In this document: positions 1-7,211 of the stretch, one piece after another
Layout of the letters: each line of letters opens with the position of its first letter
Numbering within the stretch: the first letter of the stretch is position 1
Origin: Desulfuromonadaceae bacterium
GTDB lineage: Bacteria > Desulfobacterota > Desulfuromonadia > Desulfuromonadales > SZUA-540
Length of the DNA stretch: 8,387 nucleotides
Assembly: GCA_003250235.1 (NCBI GenBank)
Contig: QKGY01000029.1
Location: forward strand, 1-8,387
Direction: 5' to 3'
The notes under the pieces: generated by a model
Seen by the model: the letters and a program-made list of their open reading frames with translations, nothing else
The model's database searches: none
Told to the model about the DNA's origin: nothing
Translations under genes and position numbers: made by a program

Positions 1-1275
1 CTGTTTGGGACCAGCCAGTTCCTCTCCCGCATTTTCATCCAGCATCCGGAGATCCTCGACTCTCTGGTATCCCGTTCCTATGCGGTGGCTTCCAAGTCCC
101 GCCAGGCTATGGAGAAAGACCTGTCGGAGCTGATGAAGACGGCCTCCCACTACGAAGACAAGCTTGACGTCCTAAGACGCTTCCGCAACGAAGAGATGCT
201 GCGTATCGCCCTGAACGACATTTACGGACATACGCCGCAGGGTGAAGGAACGCTGCAGCTGTCGCAGCTGGCCGACACCTGCCTGCAGAAAGCCTATCGG
301 ATTGCCCGCGAGGAGCTGATCCCCCGTTTCGGCCTGCCCTTCTGCACCGATGAAAAAGGGGAGAAGCACGAGGCGGCTTTTGCCATTGTCGGTATGGGCA
401 AGCTGGGAGGTTCGGAACTGAACTATCACTCGGACCTCGATATCATCTTTATTTACGAGGGGGAGGGACAAACCTATCCTGTCGAGGGGACCGAGCCCGA
501 CCGCTTCAGGCAACAGGGCAACCCCGAGTATTTTTCCCGGCTGGCGCAGCGGATCATCTCGGTGCTGACCCTGATGACCCGCGAGGGATATGTCTATCAG
601 ATCGATACGCGGTTGAGACCTTCGGGTAACCAGGGACCGCTGGTGACGAGTCTTTCCGCCTATGAACGCTATCACCAGTCCTCGGCCCAGGTATGGGAAC
701 GCCAGGCGTTGACCAAGGCGAGGGTGGTGGTCGGGCCCGAAACCCTGGCGCGTCGCATTGGCGAACTGACCGAGCAGATCGTCTATGAAAGGCCCGTTCC
801 CGAGGGCATGCGGGAGGAGATCTGCCGACTCCGCAACCGCATGGAGAGTGAGATAGCCAGGGAAGGGGTGGACCATTTCAATATCAAAACCGGACGGGGC
901 GGAATGGTGGATGTGGAGTTCGTTGCCCAGTATCTGCAACTGCTGCATGGGGGGAGTATCCGGTCACTGCGCCAGACCAATACCCTGAAAGCTCTTGAGG
1001 CTTTGAATCGGGAACACCTTCTCAACGAAACCGATTTTGACGTGCTGACGAACGGATATAAATTCCTGCGGAGGCTGGAGAACAAACTGAGGCTGGTGCA
1101 TGACCAGTCGATCAACGAGCTGTCCAATGAGCGTGGCTACTTGGTGAAGCTGGCCAGAAGGCTGGGGTATCCCGAGCGGCCGAAACGCCCGGACGAGGTC
1201 TTCCTGGCAGAATACCAGAACGTCACGGGAACGATTCGTGAAGTCTTTTCGCGGGTGATGTGCGACGGCGTTTGA
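1..1275 (+). CDS. glnE: Glutamine synthetase adenylyltransferase, C-terminal part (partial, 5' end outside window)
   Basis: This is the 3' portion of glnE, whose product adenylylates and deadenylylates glutamine synthetase in response to PII and glutamine, tuning ammonium assimilation in the cytoplasm. The frame is open from base 1 and gives 424 visible residues, about half of the usual 900-1000. A GTG at 85 is not the start, because coding similarity continues upstream (FGTSQFLSRIF and HPEILDSLV, typical of the linker between the two halves). Visible residues 131-147 hold the nucleotidyltransferase signature GMGKLGGSEL followed by the metal-binding SDLD. Then come DTRLRPSG (about 202-209), WERQALTKAR, and GRGGMVDVEF (about 298-307), followed by a helical C-terminus. 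Two similar catalytic halves exist in this family; the position at the gene end and the DTRLRPSG/QALTKARVV wording identify the adenylyl-transferring (AT) half. The gene ends with TGA 22 bp from a convergent gene. Nothing in the visible part looks broken. Confidence 0.95.
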   Translation: MFGTSQFLSRIFIQHPEILDSLVSRSYAVASKSRQAMEKDLSELMKTASHYEDKLDVLRRFRNEEMLRIALNDIYGHTPQGEGTLQLSQLADTCLQKAYRIAREELIPRFGLPFCTDEKGEKHEAAFAIVGMGKLGGSELNYHSDLDIIFIYEGEGQTYPVEGTEPDRFRQQGNPEYFSRLAQRIISVLTLMTREGYVYQIDTRLRPSGNQGPLVTSLSAYERYHQSSAQVWERQALTKARVVVGPETLARRIGELTEQIVYERPVPEGMREEICRLRNRMESEIAREGVDHFNIKTGRGGMVDVEFVAQYLQLLHGGSIRSLRQTNTLKALEALNREHLLNETDFDVLTNGYKFLRRLENKLRLVHDQSINELSNERGYLVKLARRLGYPERPKRPDEVFLAEYQNVTGTIREVFSRVMCDGV

Positions 1276-1297
1276 GCGTGGTACTAGGCTGGTGCTC

Positions 1298-1960
1298 TCA
1301 AAGGGGATGGGGCAGGTCAAAAAAACCTCTGCCGTGCAGGAAACAGTCTTCCCCGACCTCGGTTCTGATTGCCGAGAACAGCTTGCCGACAATGAAATTG
1401 CGGAGTTGTTGCCGTTTTTCAGCGGAAATCTGGCTGAAAACGATTCCCGCTTCCCACCGGTTATCCTGTAAAATCCCGTAAATAACTGTTCCGTGCAGAC
1501 GGAAAATCTTTCCTTCAAGATCCAGTTCGACCTCGAGTTCTTCATCCCGCACCAGTTCCCTCGTTGCCAGAAAACGCATGCCACGGTCTGAAAGACTGCA
1601 GGTTCGGGTTTGGATGAGGCTTCCACGCAGAGCCAGGCGCAGGGGAGCTTCGATCGGCAGGCGGATATGGGCGCGAGGAAAGCTGTGAAAGGGGGATTCC
1701 ACGGCGGTCCAGAGCTGATCGATTTTCAGGGGGAAGTGAAGGCTGGTCACGCGAGTGGCCGGCGAGGTGACCGTCAGGGGGTCGCCGGGACCGGGTTGCG
1801 GCGAGGCACACAATTCCAGACAGTTCTCTCCCGGAGCATCGGAAACAGAGAAATTCCATTGTTGCAGCAGGCTGCGCATCATGCGTCGTAGCGAACCATG
1901 GGGAAGTCTCAGACAGGCGGATTTACGTGGCGGCATGTGGGCGCTGGCTTCAATGAGCAT
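1298..1960 (-). CDS. PilZ-domain protein, candidate c-di-GMP effector
   Basis: The product is 220 residues with a C-terminal PilZ domain from about residue 94 to 192. PilZ domains bind cyclic di-GMP and alter motility, adhesion or polysaccharide production. The first ligand motif, RxxxR, is present as R96-AHI-R100 and is followed by LPIEAPLRL. The second motif, normally [DN]xSxxG, reads S122-L-S-D-R-G127, so its first residue is Ser. The domain closes with WEAGIVFSQIS and a helix EKRQQLRNFI, both typical. Residues 1-90 are not a domain I can name; 25-50 and 76-88 faintly recall the ends of a response-regulator receiver, but no phospho-acceptor Asp can be placed. There is no signal peptide or membrane segment, so it is probably cytoplasmic. 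The start is uncertain: the ATG at 1960 lacks a clear ribosome site, and ATGs at residues 9, 27 and 28 are alternatives. It converges with glnE and lies 107 bp downstream of ttcA on the same strand. The PilZ call is secure; its partner and output are unknown. Confidence 0.82.
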   Translation of the reverse strand: MLIEASAHMPPRKSACLRLPHGSLRRMMRSLLQQWNFSVSDAPGENCLELCASPQPGPGDPLTVTSPATRVTSLHFPLKIDQLWTAVESPFHSFPRAHIRLPIEAPLRLALRGSLIQTRTCSLSDRGMRFLATRELVRDEELEVELDLEGKIFRLHGTVIYGILQDNRWEAGIVFSQISAEKRQQLRNFIVGKLFSAIRTEVGEDCFLHGRGFFDLPHPL

Positions 1961-2067
1961 AAAGATGAAATCTCGGCTGTGGGTTGTCGTCCGGGGTTGG
2001 TTTTATACTCTTTCTACATATCACGATATTAAAGAAACTCTAACGAATAATCGGCAATTTTCCAGCA
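1961..2067 (-). promoter_or_regulatory. AT-rich spacer with a candidate sigma70-type promoter for the PilZ gene
   Basis: This 107-bp gap between ttcA and the PilZ gene is clearly richer in A and T than the flanking genes. Read on the - strand it holds TTGCCG (2057 down to 2052), an 18-bp spacer and TTTAAT (2033 down to 2028). These match the -35 and -10 consensus at four and five of six positions. A second TATAAA lies at 2007-2002 without a good -35 box. A 5-bp inverted repeat, ATATC-AC-GATAT (2018-2029), touches the proposed -10 element and could be an operator. No terminator hairpin is visible after ttcA, so read-through into the PilZ gene remains possible. The promoter is inferred from pattern only. 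Confidence 0.4.
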
Positions 2068-2829
2068 TCAAAACGATTTCAGGTGCGGATCGAGAAGATG
2101 GCGGGGTTGAACGTTCCCGAGCGCACCGATCATGCTCTGCCGGATATGGGGAATTTCTTCCGCAAGGTCCCGGATCAGCTTCTTCATGCGTTGACGCTTC
2201 TGGTCCTGCATGGCGTGCGCCGGGCAGGCACAGGCGACCAGAGGAAAAGCGTTGCGTCTGGAGAATTCCTGGATATCGGCTTCGGGCACATAGACCAGGG
2301 GGCGGATGACCGTATGCCGGCCATTATCGGCCAGAAGCTTGGGAGACATGGCCGCCAGGGTGCCGATATAGAACTGATTGAGCAGCAACGTTTCGATAAA
2401 GTCGTCGAGATGGTGCCCCAACGCGAGCTTGTTGCAGCCCAGCTCGTCGGCGACGCTGTAGAGGACGCCGCGTCGCAGTCGGGCGCAGAAGGCGCAGAAC
2501 GATGAACCGGGACGACGCTTCTCGGAAATGATCCGGTAGCAGTCGGTATCCTCCATGCGGTAATCAAACCCCTCATCCTGCAGATGCCGGGCGATGAGCT
2601 CCTTGCGAAAGCCTGGGTATCCGGCATCGACGTTGACCGCCACCAGCTCGTAACGGACCGGGGCGCGGCGGCGCAGATGGTCGAGGATGTGAAGCAGGGT
2701 GTAGGAATCCTTCCCCCCCGAAACCGCCACGGCGATGCGGTCCCCCTCCTCGATCAGGTTGAAGTCGCCGATGGCTTTGCCGGTAAGCTTTTTGATGCGC
2801 TGGTAGAGCTTGTCTTCGATGATGGGCAC
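2068..2829 (-). CDS. ttcA: tRNA 2-thiocytidine(32) synthetase TtcA-type
   Basis: TtcA enzymes use ATP and a [4Fe-4S] cluster, with sulfur supplied by a cysteine desulfurase, to thiolate cytidine 32 in the anticodon loop of certain tRNAs. The 253-residue product has the PP-loop SGGKDS at 37-42, the family signature FCAFCARLRRGVLY with cluster cysteines C112 and C115, GHHLDDFIETLLLN from 138, then SPKLL, VIRPLVYV, and a C-terminus with NVQPRHLLDPHL as in E. coli TtcA. A second cysteine pair is present as C200-A-C202. The protein is shorter than the E. coli enzyme (about 311 residues), lacking its N-terminal and C-terminal extensions. I start it at the GTG at 2829, because AGGAGG sits 5 nt upstream; a TTG 15 nt further upstream would place that ribosome site inside the coding region. 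It begins 18 nt after the RND pump stop codon, so it is probably co-transcribed with the efflux genes. TilS and TtuA are less likely given the CxxC-RLRRG signature. Confidence 0.9.
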   Translation of the reverse strand: MPIIEDKLYQRIKKLTGKAIGDFNLIEEGDRIAVAVSGGKDSYTLLHILDHLRRRAPVRYELVAVNVDAGYPGFRKELIARHLQDEGFDYRMEDTDCYRIISEKRRPGSSFCAFCARLRRGVLYSVADELGCNKLALGHHLDDFIETLLLNQFYIGTLAAMSPKLLADNGRHTVIRPLVYVPEADIQEFSRRNAFPLVACACPAHAMQDQKRQRMKKLIRDLAEEIPHIRQSMIGALGNVQPRHLLDPHLKSF

Positions 2830-2834
2830 GGATG

Positions 2835-2840
2835 CCTCCT
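2835..2840 (-). promoter_or_regulatory. Strong Shine-Dalgarno site of ttcA
   Basis: AGGAGG on the - strand, 5 nt upstream of the GTG at 2829. It lies in the 18-nt gap between the pump stop codon and ttcA and fixes the GTG, not the upstream TTG at 2844, as the ttcA start. It is the closest match to the anti-Shine-Dalgarno consensus among the start sites examined here. Confidence 0.8.
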
Positions 2841-2847
2841 GCAAACG

Positions 2848-5800
2848 TCAAAGTCCTTCGGGGCGGACCTCCACCTCGTGACGGGCGTGATCTTCACGCA
2901 ACCCGAAATAGCGGCGGATATCCTCCAGGATGAGATAAAGAGCCGGGATCAGCAGCAGGGTGATCCCAGTGGCAAAGAGGATTCCGAAACCGAGGCTGAT
3001 AGCCATGGGGATAAGGAACTGGGCCTGTACGCTTGTCTCCAGGATCATGGGCATCAACCCGAAGAACGTGGTCAGCGACGTCAGGAGAATCGGGCGAAAG
3101 CGCCTCAGCCCGGCTTCGACAAGGGCGGCTTCCGTCTCGGAGCCCTCGCGGCGATTCTGATTGGTGCGATCGATCAGCAAAAGCGAATCGTTAACCACCA
3201 CCCCCGAGAGGGCCACCAGGCCGAACAGGCTGAGCAGGCTCAGGTTGTATCCCATGATCAGGTGGCCGAATACCGCACCGATCATGCCGAAGGGAATGGC
3301 GGCCATGATCAGCAGGGGCTGGCTGTAGCTGCGGAACGGGATGGCCAGGAGGGTGAAGATCGCCACCAGGGCCAGCAGGAATCCCTCCTTCATGCTCACC
3401 ATCGACTCGCGTCTCTCTTTCTCCTCTCCCTCCAGGTTGAAGGTGAGCCCGGGATAGTCCTGGGACAGCCGCGGCAGAAGTTCGGCCTGCAGGTCGGTGA
3501 GGATTTCCTGGGCATTGGCTTGTTTGTCATCGACGCTGGCCGTGACATTGATCACTCTTTTGCGATCGGTGCGGTTGATCTCGGAAAAACCTTTTCCCAT
3601 CGTGACGAACGCCGCCCGGTTCAGGGGGATTTCGCCTCCTGCGGGGGTCCGGATGCGCATGGACTCAAGGTTCCAGAGGTGCTGGCGGTCCTCTTCGGGA
3701 TAGCGGACCATAATGCGAACCTCGTTGCGGCCGCGCTGCAGTCGCAACGCTTCGGAGCCGTAGAAGGCGGCCCGGACCTGACGCCCCAAGTCCTCCTCCG
3801 TGAGACCGAGAGTGCGGGCTTCCGGAGTGAGCCGCAACTTGATTTCTTCCTTGCCGCGGGAGTACGTATCCTGAATGTCGCCGACACCGGGGTATTCGGC
3901 GAGCGCCTGACGGATCTGCCCGGAAGCCGTATCGAGAACGGCAAAATCGTCATGGGCCAGCTGCACGTCGATGTTGGCGCCCATCCGAACCAGGTTGGTG
4001 GTGAATACCAGGGATTCGACGCCGGGGAGGTTGCCGACTTTCTGTCGCCAGCGGGCCGCAATATCGGAAGCGGGAATCCCGCGTGTTTCACTCTGGGCCA
4101 GAAAGAGTTCGATGTCGGCCAGATGCGAGCCGGATTCCGCACTGGCTCCGCCCGGGCCTCCCTCGGACACGGTGCTGCCGACCAGGGCATAGAGGTTGCG
4201 CAGAATCGAGTCCCCTTCCGGGCGCTCCTGATCATATTCGGCAATCACCTCGCGGGCTTTGGCGACGATGAATTCCTGAATGCGGGTAGTTTCCTCGATG
4301 GGTGTTCCGCGGACCATCTGCAGTGCGGCGCTGATGCGGTCACCATCGACCGAAGGCATGAACTGGAACTTGATGATCCCCCCCTTGACCAGTCCGATGC
4401 ACAGCATCAGCATGGCGAGGCCCACCGCTACGCTGGCGTAGCGGTAGCGCAGGTTGAAGCGCAGAGCCCTGAGATAGGGACCGGCGATGAAACGGTCCAT
4501 AAGCGCGCCAAAACGGCGGCGGTTGCGGTCAATCGCCCCGACGATACCGCCTGCGACGTTGCGGGAGCCGCCGAGGGCCAGGTGGGCCGGCAGCACGAAA
4601 AGGGATTCGATCAGAGAGACCAGCAGCAGGGTGATGACGATAATGGGAATCACCTTGATGAATTTTCCCATCATGCCGCTGACGAAGATCAGCGGCAAAA
4701 ATGCGGCCACGGTGGTCAGAACCGAGAATGTGACAGGAACGGCCACCTCGACGACGCCATCCACGGCAGCCTGCGCATAGGGCTTTCCCATCTGGCGATG
4801 TTCGTAGATGTTCTCACCGACGACAATGGCGTCGTCCACCAGGATGCCCAGGGCCAGGATGAAAGCGAACAAAGAGATCATGTTGATCGACACCCCGAGT
4901 GCCGGCATGAGGAACAGGGTGCCGAAAAAGGAGATGGGGATGCCAAGCATGACCCAGAGCGCCAGGCGCATCTCGAGAAAAAGCCCGAGAACGAGGATCA
5001 CCAGGGTCAAGCCGAACGCCGCGTTCTTTTTGAGCAGGTCCATACGGCTCTGAAAGATCTCCGAGGTGTCGTTCGAGGTTGCGAGCTGGATCGAAGGCGG
5101 AAGGTTGTTTTTCTTCGTTTCCACGAAATCCCGGACCAGGCGGGAGATCTCCGTAGGTTTCTGGTCGCCGATGCGGTACACCCGGACCATGGCGGCGGGA
5201 TGGCCGTCGAAGCGGGCGAATTCATCGGTATCCCTGAAGGTGTCGCGAACCGTGGCGATATCCCCAAGGCGGACCTGGGTGCCGTCCGTGTTGCTGAGCA
5301 CGACGATATCGGCATATTCCGGCCCCCAATACCGTCGCTCCTTGGTGCGCAGCAGGATCTGTCCCCCCTCGGTCTTGATGGTTCCTCCGGGCAGGTCCAG
5401 AGAGGCACGGCGCAACCTTTGGGCAACCTGATCAAGGGTGAGGTTGTAGCGCCTGAGGTTTTCTTCGGGGATATCGACGGAAATCTCGAACGGGCGAACC
5501 CCGCTGAGATCGACCTGGGTGATATCGGGCAGGGTCAGTAACTCGTCACGGATCGCTTCGGCCTGTTCGCGCAGGGTTCTCTCGCCCACTTCGCCATAGA
5601 CTACGACCGAAATGACTTCCCGGCGATTGAGGATTTTGCTGATTACCGGTTTCTCCGCATCCTCGGGGAAGGTGATGATACGGTCGACCTCGCTCTTGAT
5701 ATCCTGAAGAACCTGGTCGATGTCGGCATCGGGGTAGACCTCGGCGACGACGCTCCCCATGCCCTCGGCCGCCACGGCCTTGAGCTGCTTGATGCCATCG

Positions 5801-6024
5801 ACGCCGGTGAGATTCTCCTCGATCTGCAGGAGGATCCCTTCTTCCACCTCTTCGGGACCAGCCCCGGGGTAGGAGACGGAGACCAGGATGCGGTCGAGGG
5901 AAACCTCGGGAAAGACCTCCTGTTTGATGGATGGCCCCTTGAGTATCCCGCCGATGATGAAGACAAGCATGAGCAGGTTGGCCGCCACGTGGTTGTGGGC
6001 CATCCACTTCAGAGCGCCTTTCAT
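2848..6024 (-). CDS. RND-family efflux pump, inner-membrane permease subunit (AcrB/HAE1-like)
   Basis: This 1058-residue protein has the full length and internal repeat of an RND efflux pump, which uses the proton gradient to push substrates from the periplasm or inner membrane out through a tripartite channel. TM1 lies at about 12-30; a first periplasmic domain follows (about 31-335, with VFPEVSLDRI and VSYPGAGPEEVEEGI). TM2-TM7 span about 336-548, a second periplasmic domain about 549-880, and TM8-TM12 about 881-1035. TM4 carries GILVDDAIVVGENIYEH with D397 and D398, the proton-carrying pair. In TM10 the AcrB lysine (K940) is replaced: the stretch reads SGVVVNDSLLLID, with N945-D946. TM11 keeps the AcrB-equivalent R975 and T982 (RFRPILLTS). 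A Gly/Ser-rich loop, EGGPGGASAESGSH, lies at about 621-634. The ATG overlaps the adaptor's TGA by 4 nt (ATGA), and GGGAG lies 7 nt upstream of it. The substrate cannot be read from sequence; a drug, solvent, lipid or other hydrophobic compound is possible. TM4 lacks the features expected of heavy-metal (CusA/CzcA) pumps. Confidence 0.95.
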   Translation of the reverse strand: MKGALKWMAHNHVAANLLMLVFIIGGILKGPSIKQEVFPEVSLDRILVSVSYPGAGPEEVEEGILLQIEENLTGVDGIKQLKAVAAEGMGSVVAEVYPDADIDQVLQDIKSEVDRIITFPEDAEKPVISKILNRREVISVVVYGEVGERTLREQAEAIRDELLTLPDITQVDLSGVRPFEISVDIPEENLRRYNLTLDQVAQRLRRASLDLPGGTIKTEGGQILLRTKERRYWGPEYADIVVLSNTDGTQVRLGDIATVRDTFRDTDEFARFDGHPAAMVRVYRIGDQKPTEISRLVRDFVETKKNNLPPSIQLATSNDTSEIFQSRMDLLKKNAAFGLTLVILVLGLFLEMRLALWVMLGIPISFFGTLFLMPALGVSINMISLFAFILALGILVDDAIVVGENIYEHRQMGKPYAQAAVDGVVEVAVPVTFSVLTTVAAFLPLIFVSGMMGKFIKVIPIIVITLLLVSLIESLFVLPAHLALGGSRNVAGGIVGAIDRNRRRFGALMDRFIAGPYLRALRFNLRYRYASVAVGLAMLMLCIGLVKGGIIKFQFMPSVDGDRISAALQMVRGTPIEETTRIQEFIVAKAREVIAEYDQERPEGDSILRNLYALVGSTVSEGGPGGASAESGSHLADIELFLAQSETRGIPASDIAARWRQKVGNLPGVESLVFTTNLVRMGANIDVQLAHDDFAVLDTASGQIRQALAEYPGVGDIQDTYSRGKEEIKLRLTPEARTLGLTEEDLGRQVRAAFYGSEALRLQRGRNEVRIMVRYPEEDRQHLWNLESMRIRTPAGGEIPLNRAAFVTMGKGFSEINRTDRKRVINVTASVDDKQANAQEILTDLQAELLPRLSQDYPGLTFNLEGEEKERRESMVSMKEGFLLALVAIFTLLAIPFRSYSQPLLIMAAIPFGMIGAVFGHLIMGYNLSLLSLFGLVALSGVVVNDSLLLIDRTNQNRREGSETEAALVEAGLRRFRPILLTSLTTFFGLMPMILETSVQAQFLIPMAISLGFGILFATGITLLLIPALYLILEDIRRYFGLREDHARHEVEVRPEGL

Positions 6025-7211
6025 GGCTGCTCTCCCGCGCTGACGGGACGCAGTTTCAACCCGTCGGCCGCTGCGGAGAGCGCCGACAGGACGATGCGGT
6101 CTCCGTCATGGATACCTTCATCGAGCCAAAGCGTTTTTTCTTCACGCCGAACGATGTGCACGGGGCGGATCCGCAGCAGATTGTCGGCGTCGACGAACCA
6201 GACGGAGTCATTGTCACGCAGGGCTTTGCGCGGAATGGCAATGACCTCGCGCATGGGAGCTCCCTGGAAAACAGACCGAACGAACATGCCGACGGCCAGC
6301 GGCTGGCCCGGGACGTCCGGCCGATTTTGAAGGTTGTAGGGATCGGGGACCGAAACGACGACGCGCGCCATGCGTCCGCGCTCGTCCACATCGCCGAGGG
6401 TGCGGACGATATGTCCCCGCCATTCGAGCGTGGCTTCTCCGTTATCAAACCGCAGGGTGGCGGGCGAACCCAGCCGCCCGGAACCGCTGCGGGGGATGTC
6501 CAGCCAGGGGAGGTCTTCGAAGGGCAAGGGAACCAGAACTTCAGCGCGATCCGTGCCGGTGAGGGTGGCTACGGCATTGCCCGCGCGCAGATACTGCCCT
6601 CGGTCGACCTGTTCGTTACGCACGAGGGCGTTGAACGGCGCGGCCAACTGCGTGCGGTCCAGATTCAACCGGGCCTGATCGAGGGACGCCCGGGCGGCGG
6701 CCACCCCGGCTTCGGCATTTTTCAGCTGAGGGCCGTACAGCACAAGTGGATTGGCGGGCTCCCCGGAATCGGGATGGAGGCGCTGCCATTCCTGCCGAGC
6801 GACGCGCGCCTGACTCTGGACGGTTGCCAGGTCGTATTCCGCTTTGGCCAGGCTGGCGCTGGCCTGCTCGACCGCCAGCCGGTAATCCGCGGCCTCGATG
6901 CGGAGCATCGGCTCCCCTTCCCGGAAAAAACCTCCGGCGGCAAACTGCGGCGAGACCCACTCCACCTTGCCGGTGACCTGCGGAATCAGGCTGATCTCTT
7001 CGCCGGGCTGCACGGTCCCCGTTGCATATAGCGTGGCAGTGTGATCCTGCAGGCTTGCCGTCATGATCTCGACCAGTGCCCCGGGATTTTCCTGATGGGT
7101 TTTAATTGGGGCCTGACGAACGTCAATTAACAGGCGCATCGCTGCGAACCCCACCAGCAGGATCAGAACAGGGACGAGGCGACGCAGCCATTTGCGGGTT
7201 TTAGGGGACAT
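6021..7211 (-). CDS. RND efflux periplasmic adaptor (membrane fusion protein)
   Basis: The 396-residue product is the periplasmic adaptor that joins the RND pump to the outer-membrane channel. It has one N-terminal membrane anchor (about residues 9-29, preceded by basic RKWLRR). It contains no cysteine, so it is not a lipoprotein as AcrA is. Next come the first half of a lipoyl-like domain (about 62-105, VQPGEEISLIPQVTG), an alpha-helical hairpin (about 108-187, rich in Ala, Gln and charged residues), the second lipoyl half (LAAPFNALVRNEQVDRGQYL, 189-208), and beta-barrel and membrane-proximal domains to the end. I chose the ATG at 7211 because AAAGGA lies 7 nt upstream and the anchor follows at once; a longer open frame to 7349 adds low-complexity sequence that would overlap the outer-membrane factor gene. 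The start overlaps that gene by 11 nt and the stop overlaps the pump start by 4 nt, suggesting translational coupling and matched synthesis. Confidence 0.93.
   Translation of the reverse strand: MSPKTRKWLRRLVPVLILLVGFAAMRLLIDVRQAPIKTHQENPGALVEIMTASLQDHTATLYATGTVQPGEEISLIPQVTGKVEWVSPQFAAGGFFREGEPMLRIEAADYRLAVEQASASLAKAEYDLATVQSQARVARQEWQRLHPDSGEPANPLVLYGPQLKNAEAGVAAARASLDQARLNLDRTQLAAPFNALVRNEQVDRGQYLRAGNAVATLTGTDRAEVLVPLPFEDLPWLDIPRSGSGRLGSPATLRFDNGEATLEWRGHIVRTLGDVDERGRMARVVVSVPDPYNLQNRPDVPGQPLAVGMFVRSVFQGAPMREVIAIPRKALRDNDSVWFVDADNLLRIRPVHIVRREEKTLWLDEGIHDGDRIVLSALSAAADGLKLRPVSAGEQP

Noticed and set aside
172..948. A 258-codon - strand open frame opposite glnE
   Set aside because: It mirrors the glnE codons in register; the + strand carries the GlnE catalytic motifs.
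1274..1297. GAGC...GCTC short stem in the 22-bp gap after glnE
   Set aside because: Only 4 bp pair and no T-run follows, so it is not a credible terminator.
1311..1333. Hairpin GGCAGGT / ACCTCTGCC around a CAAAAAA loop as a terminator between glnE and the PilZ gene
   Set aside because: The stem has a 2-nt bulge, no T-run follows on either strand, and it lies within the coding end of the PilZ gene.
2830..2844. TTG at 2844 as the start of ttcA
   Set aside because: The AGGAGG ribosome site would then be inside the coding region; the GTG at 2829 has it at ideal spacing.
2584..5541. A 985-codon open frame on the + strand opposite the RND pump and ttcA
   Set aside because: It is in exact antisense register with both genes and stays open only because they avoid TTA, CTA and TCA codons. 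Its translation is rich in His, Gln, Asp and Gly with no recognisable domain, while the opposite strand encodes textbook RND and TtcA proteins.
6108..7031. A 307-codon + strand open frame opposite the adaptor gene
   Set aside because: It is in the same antisense codon register as the adaptor, has no recognisable motif, and the adaptor on the other strand is clear.
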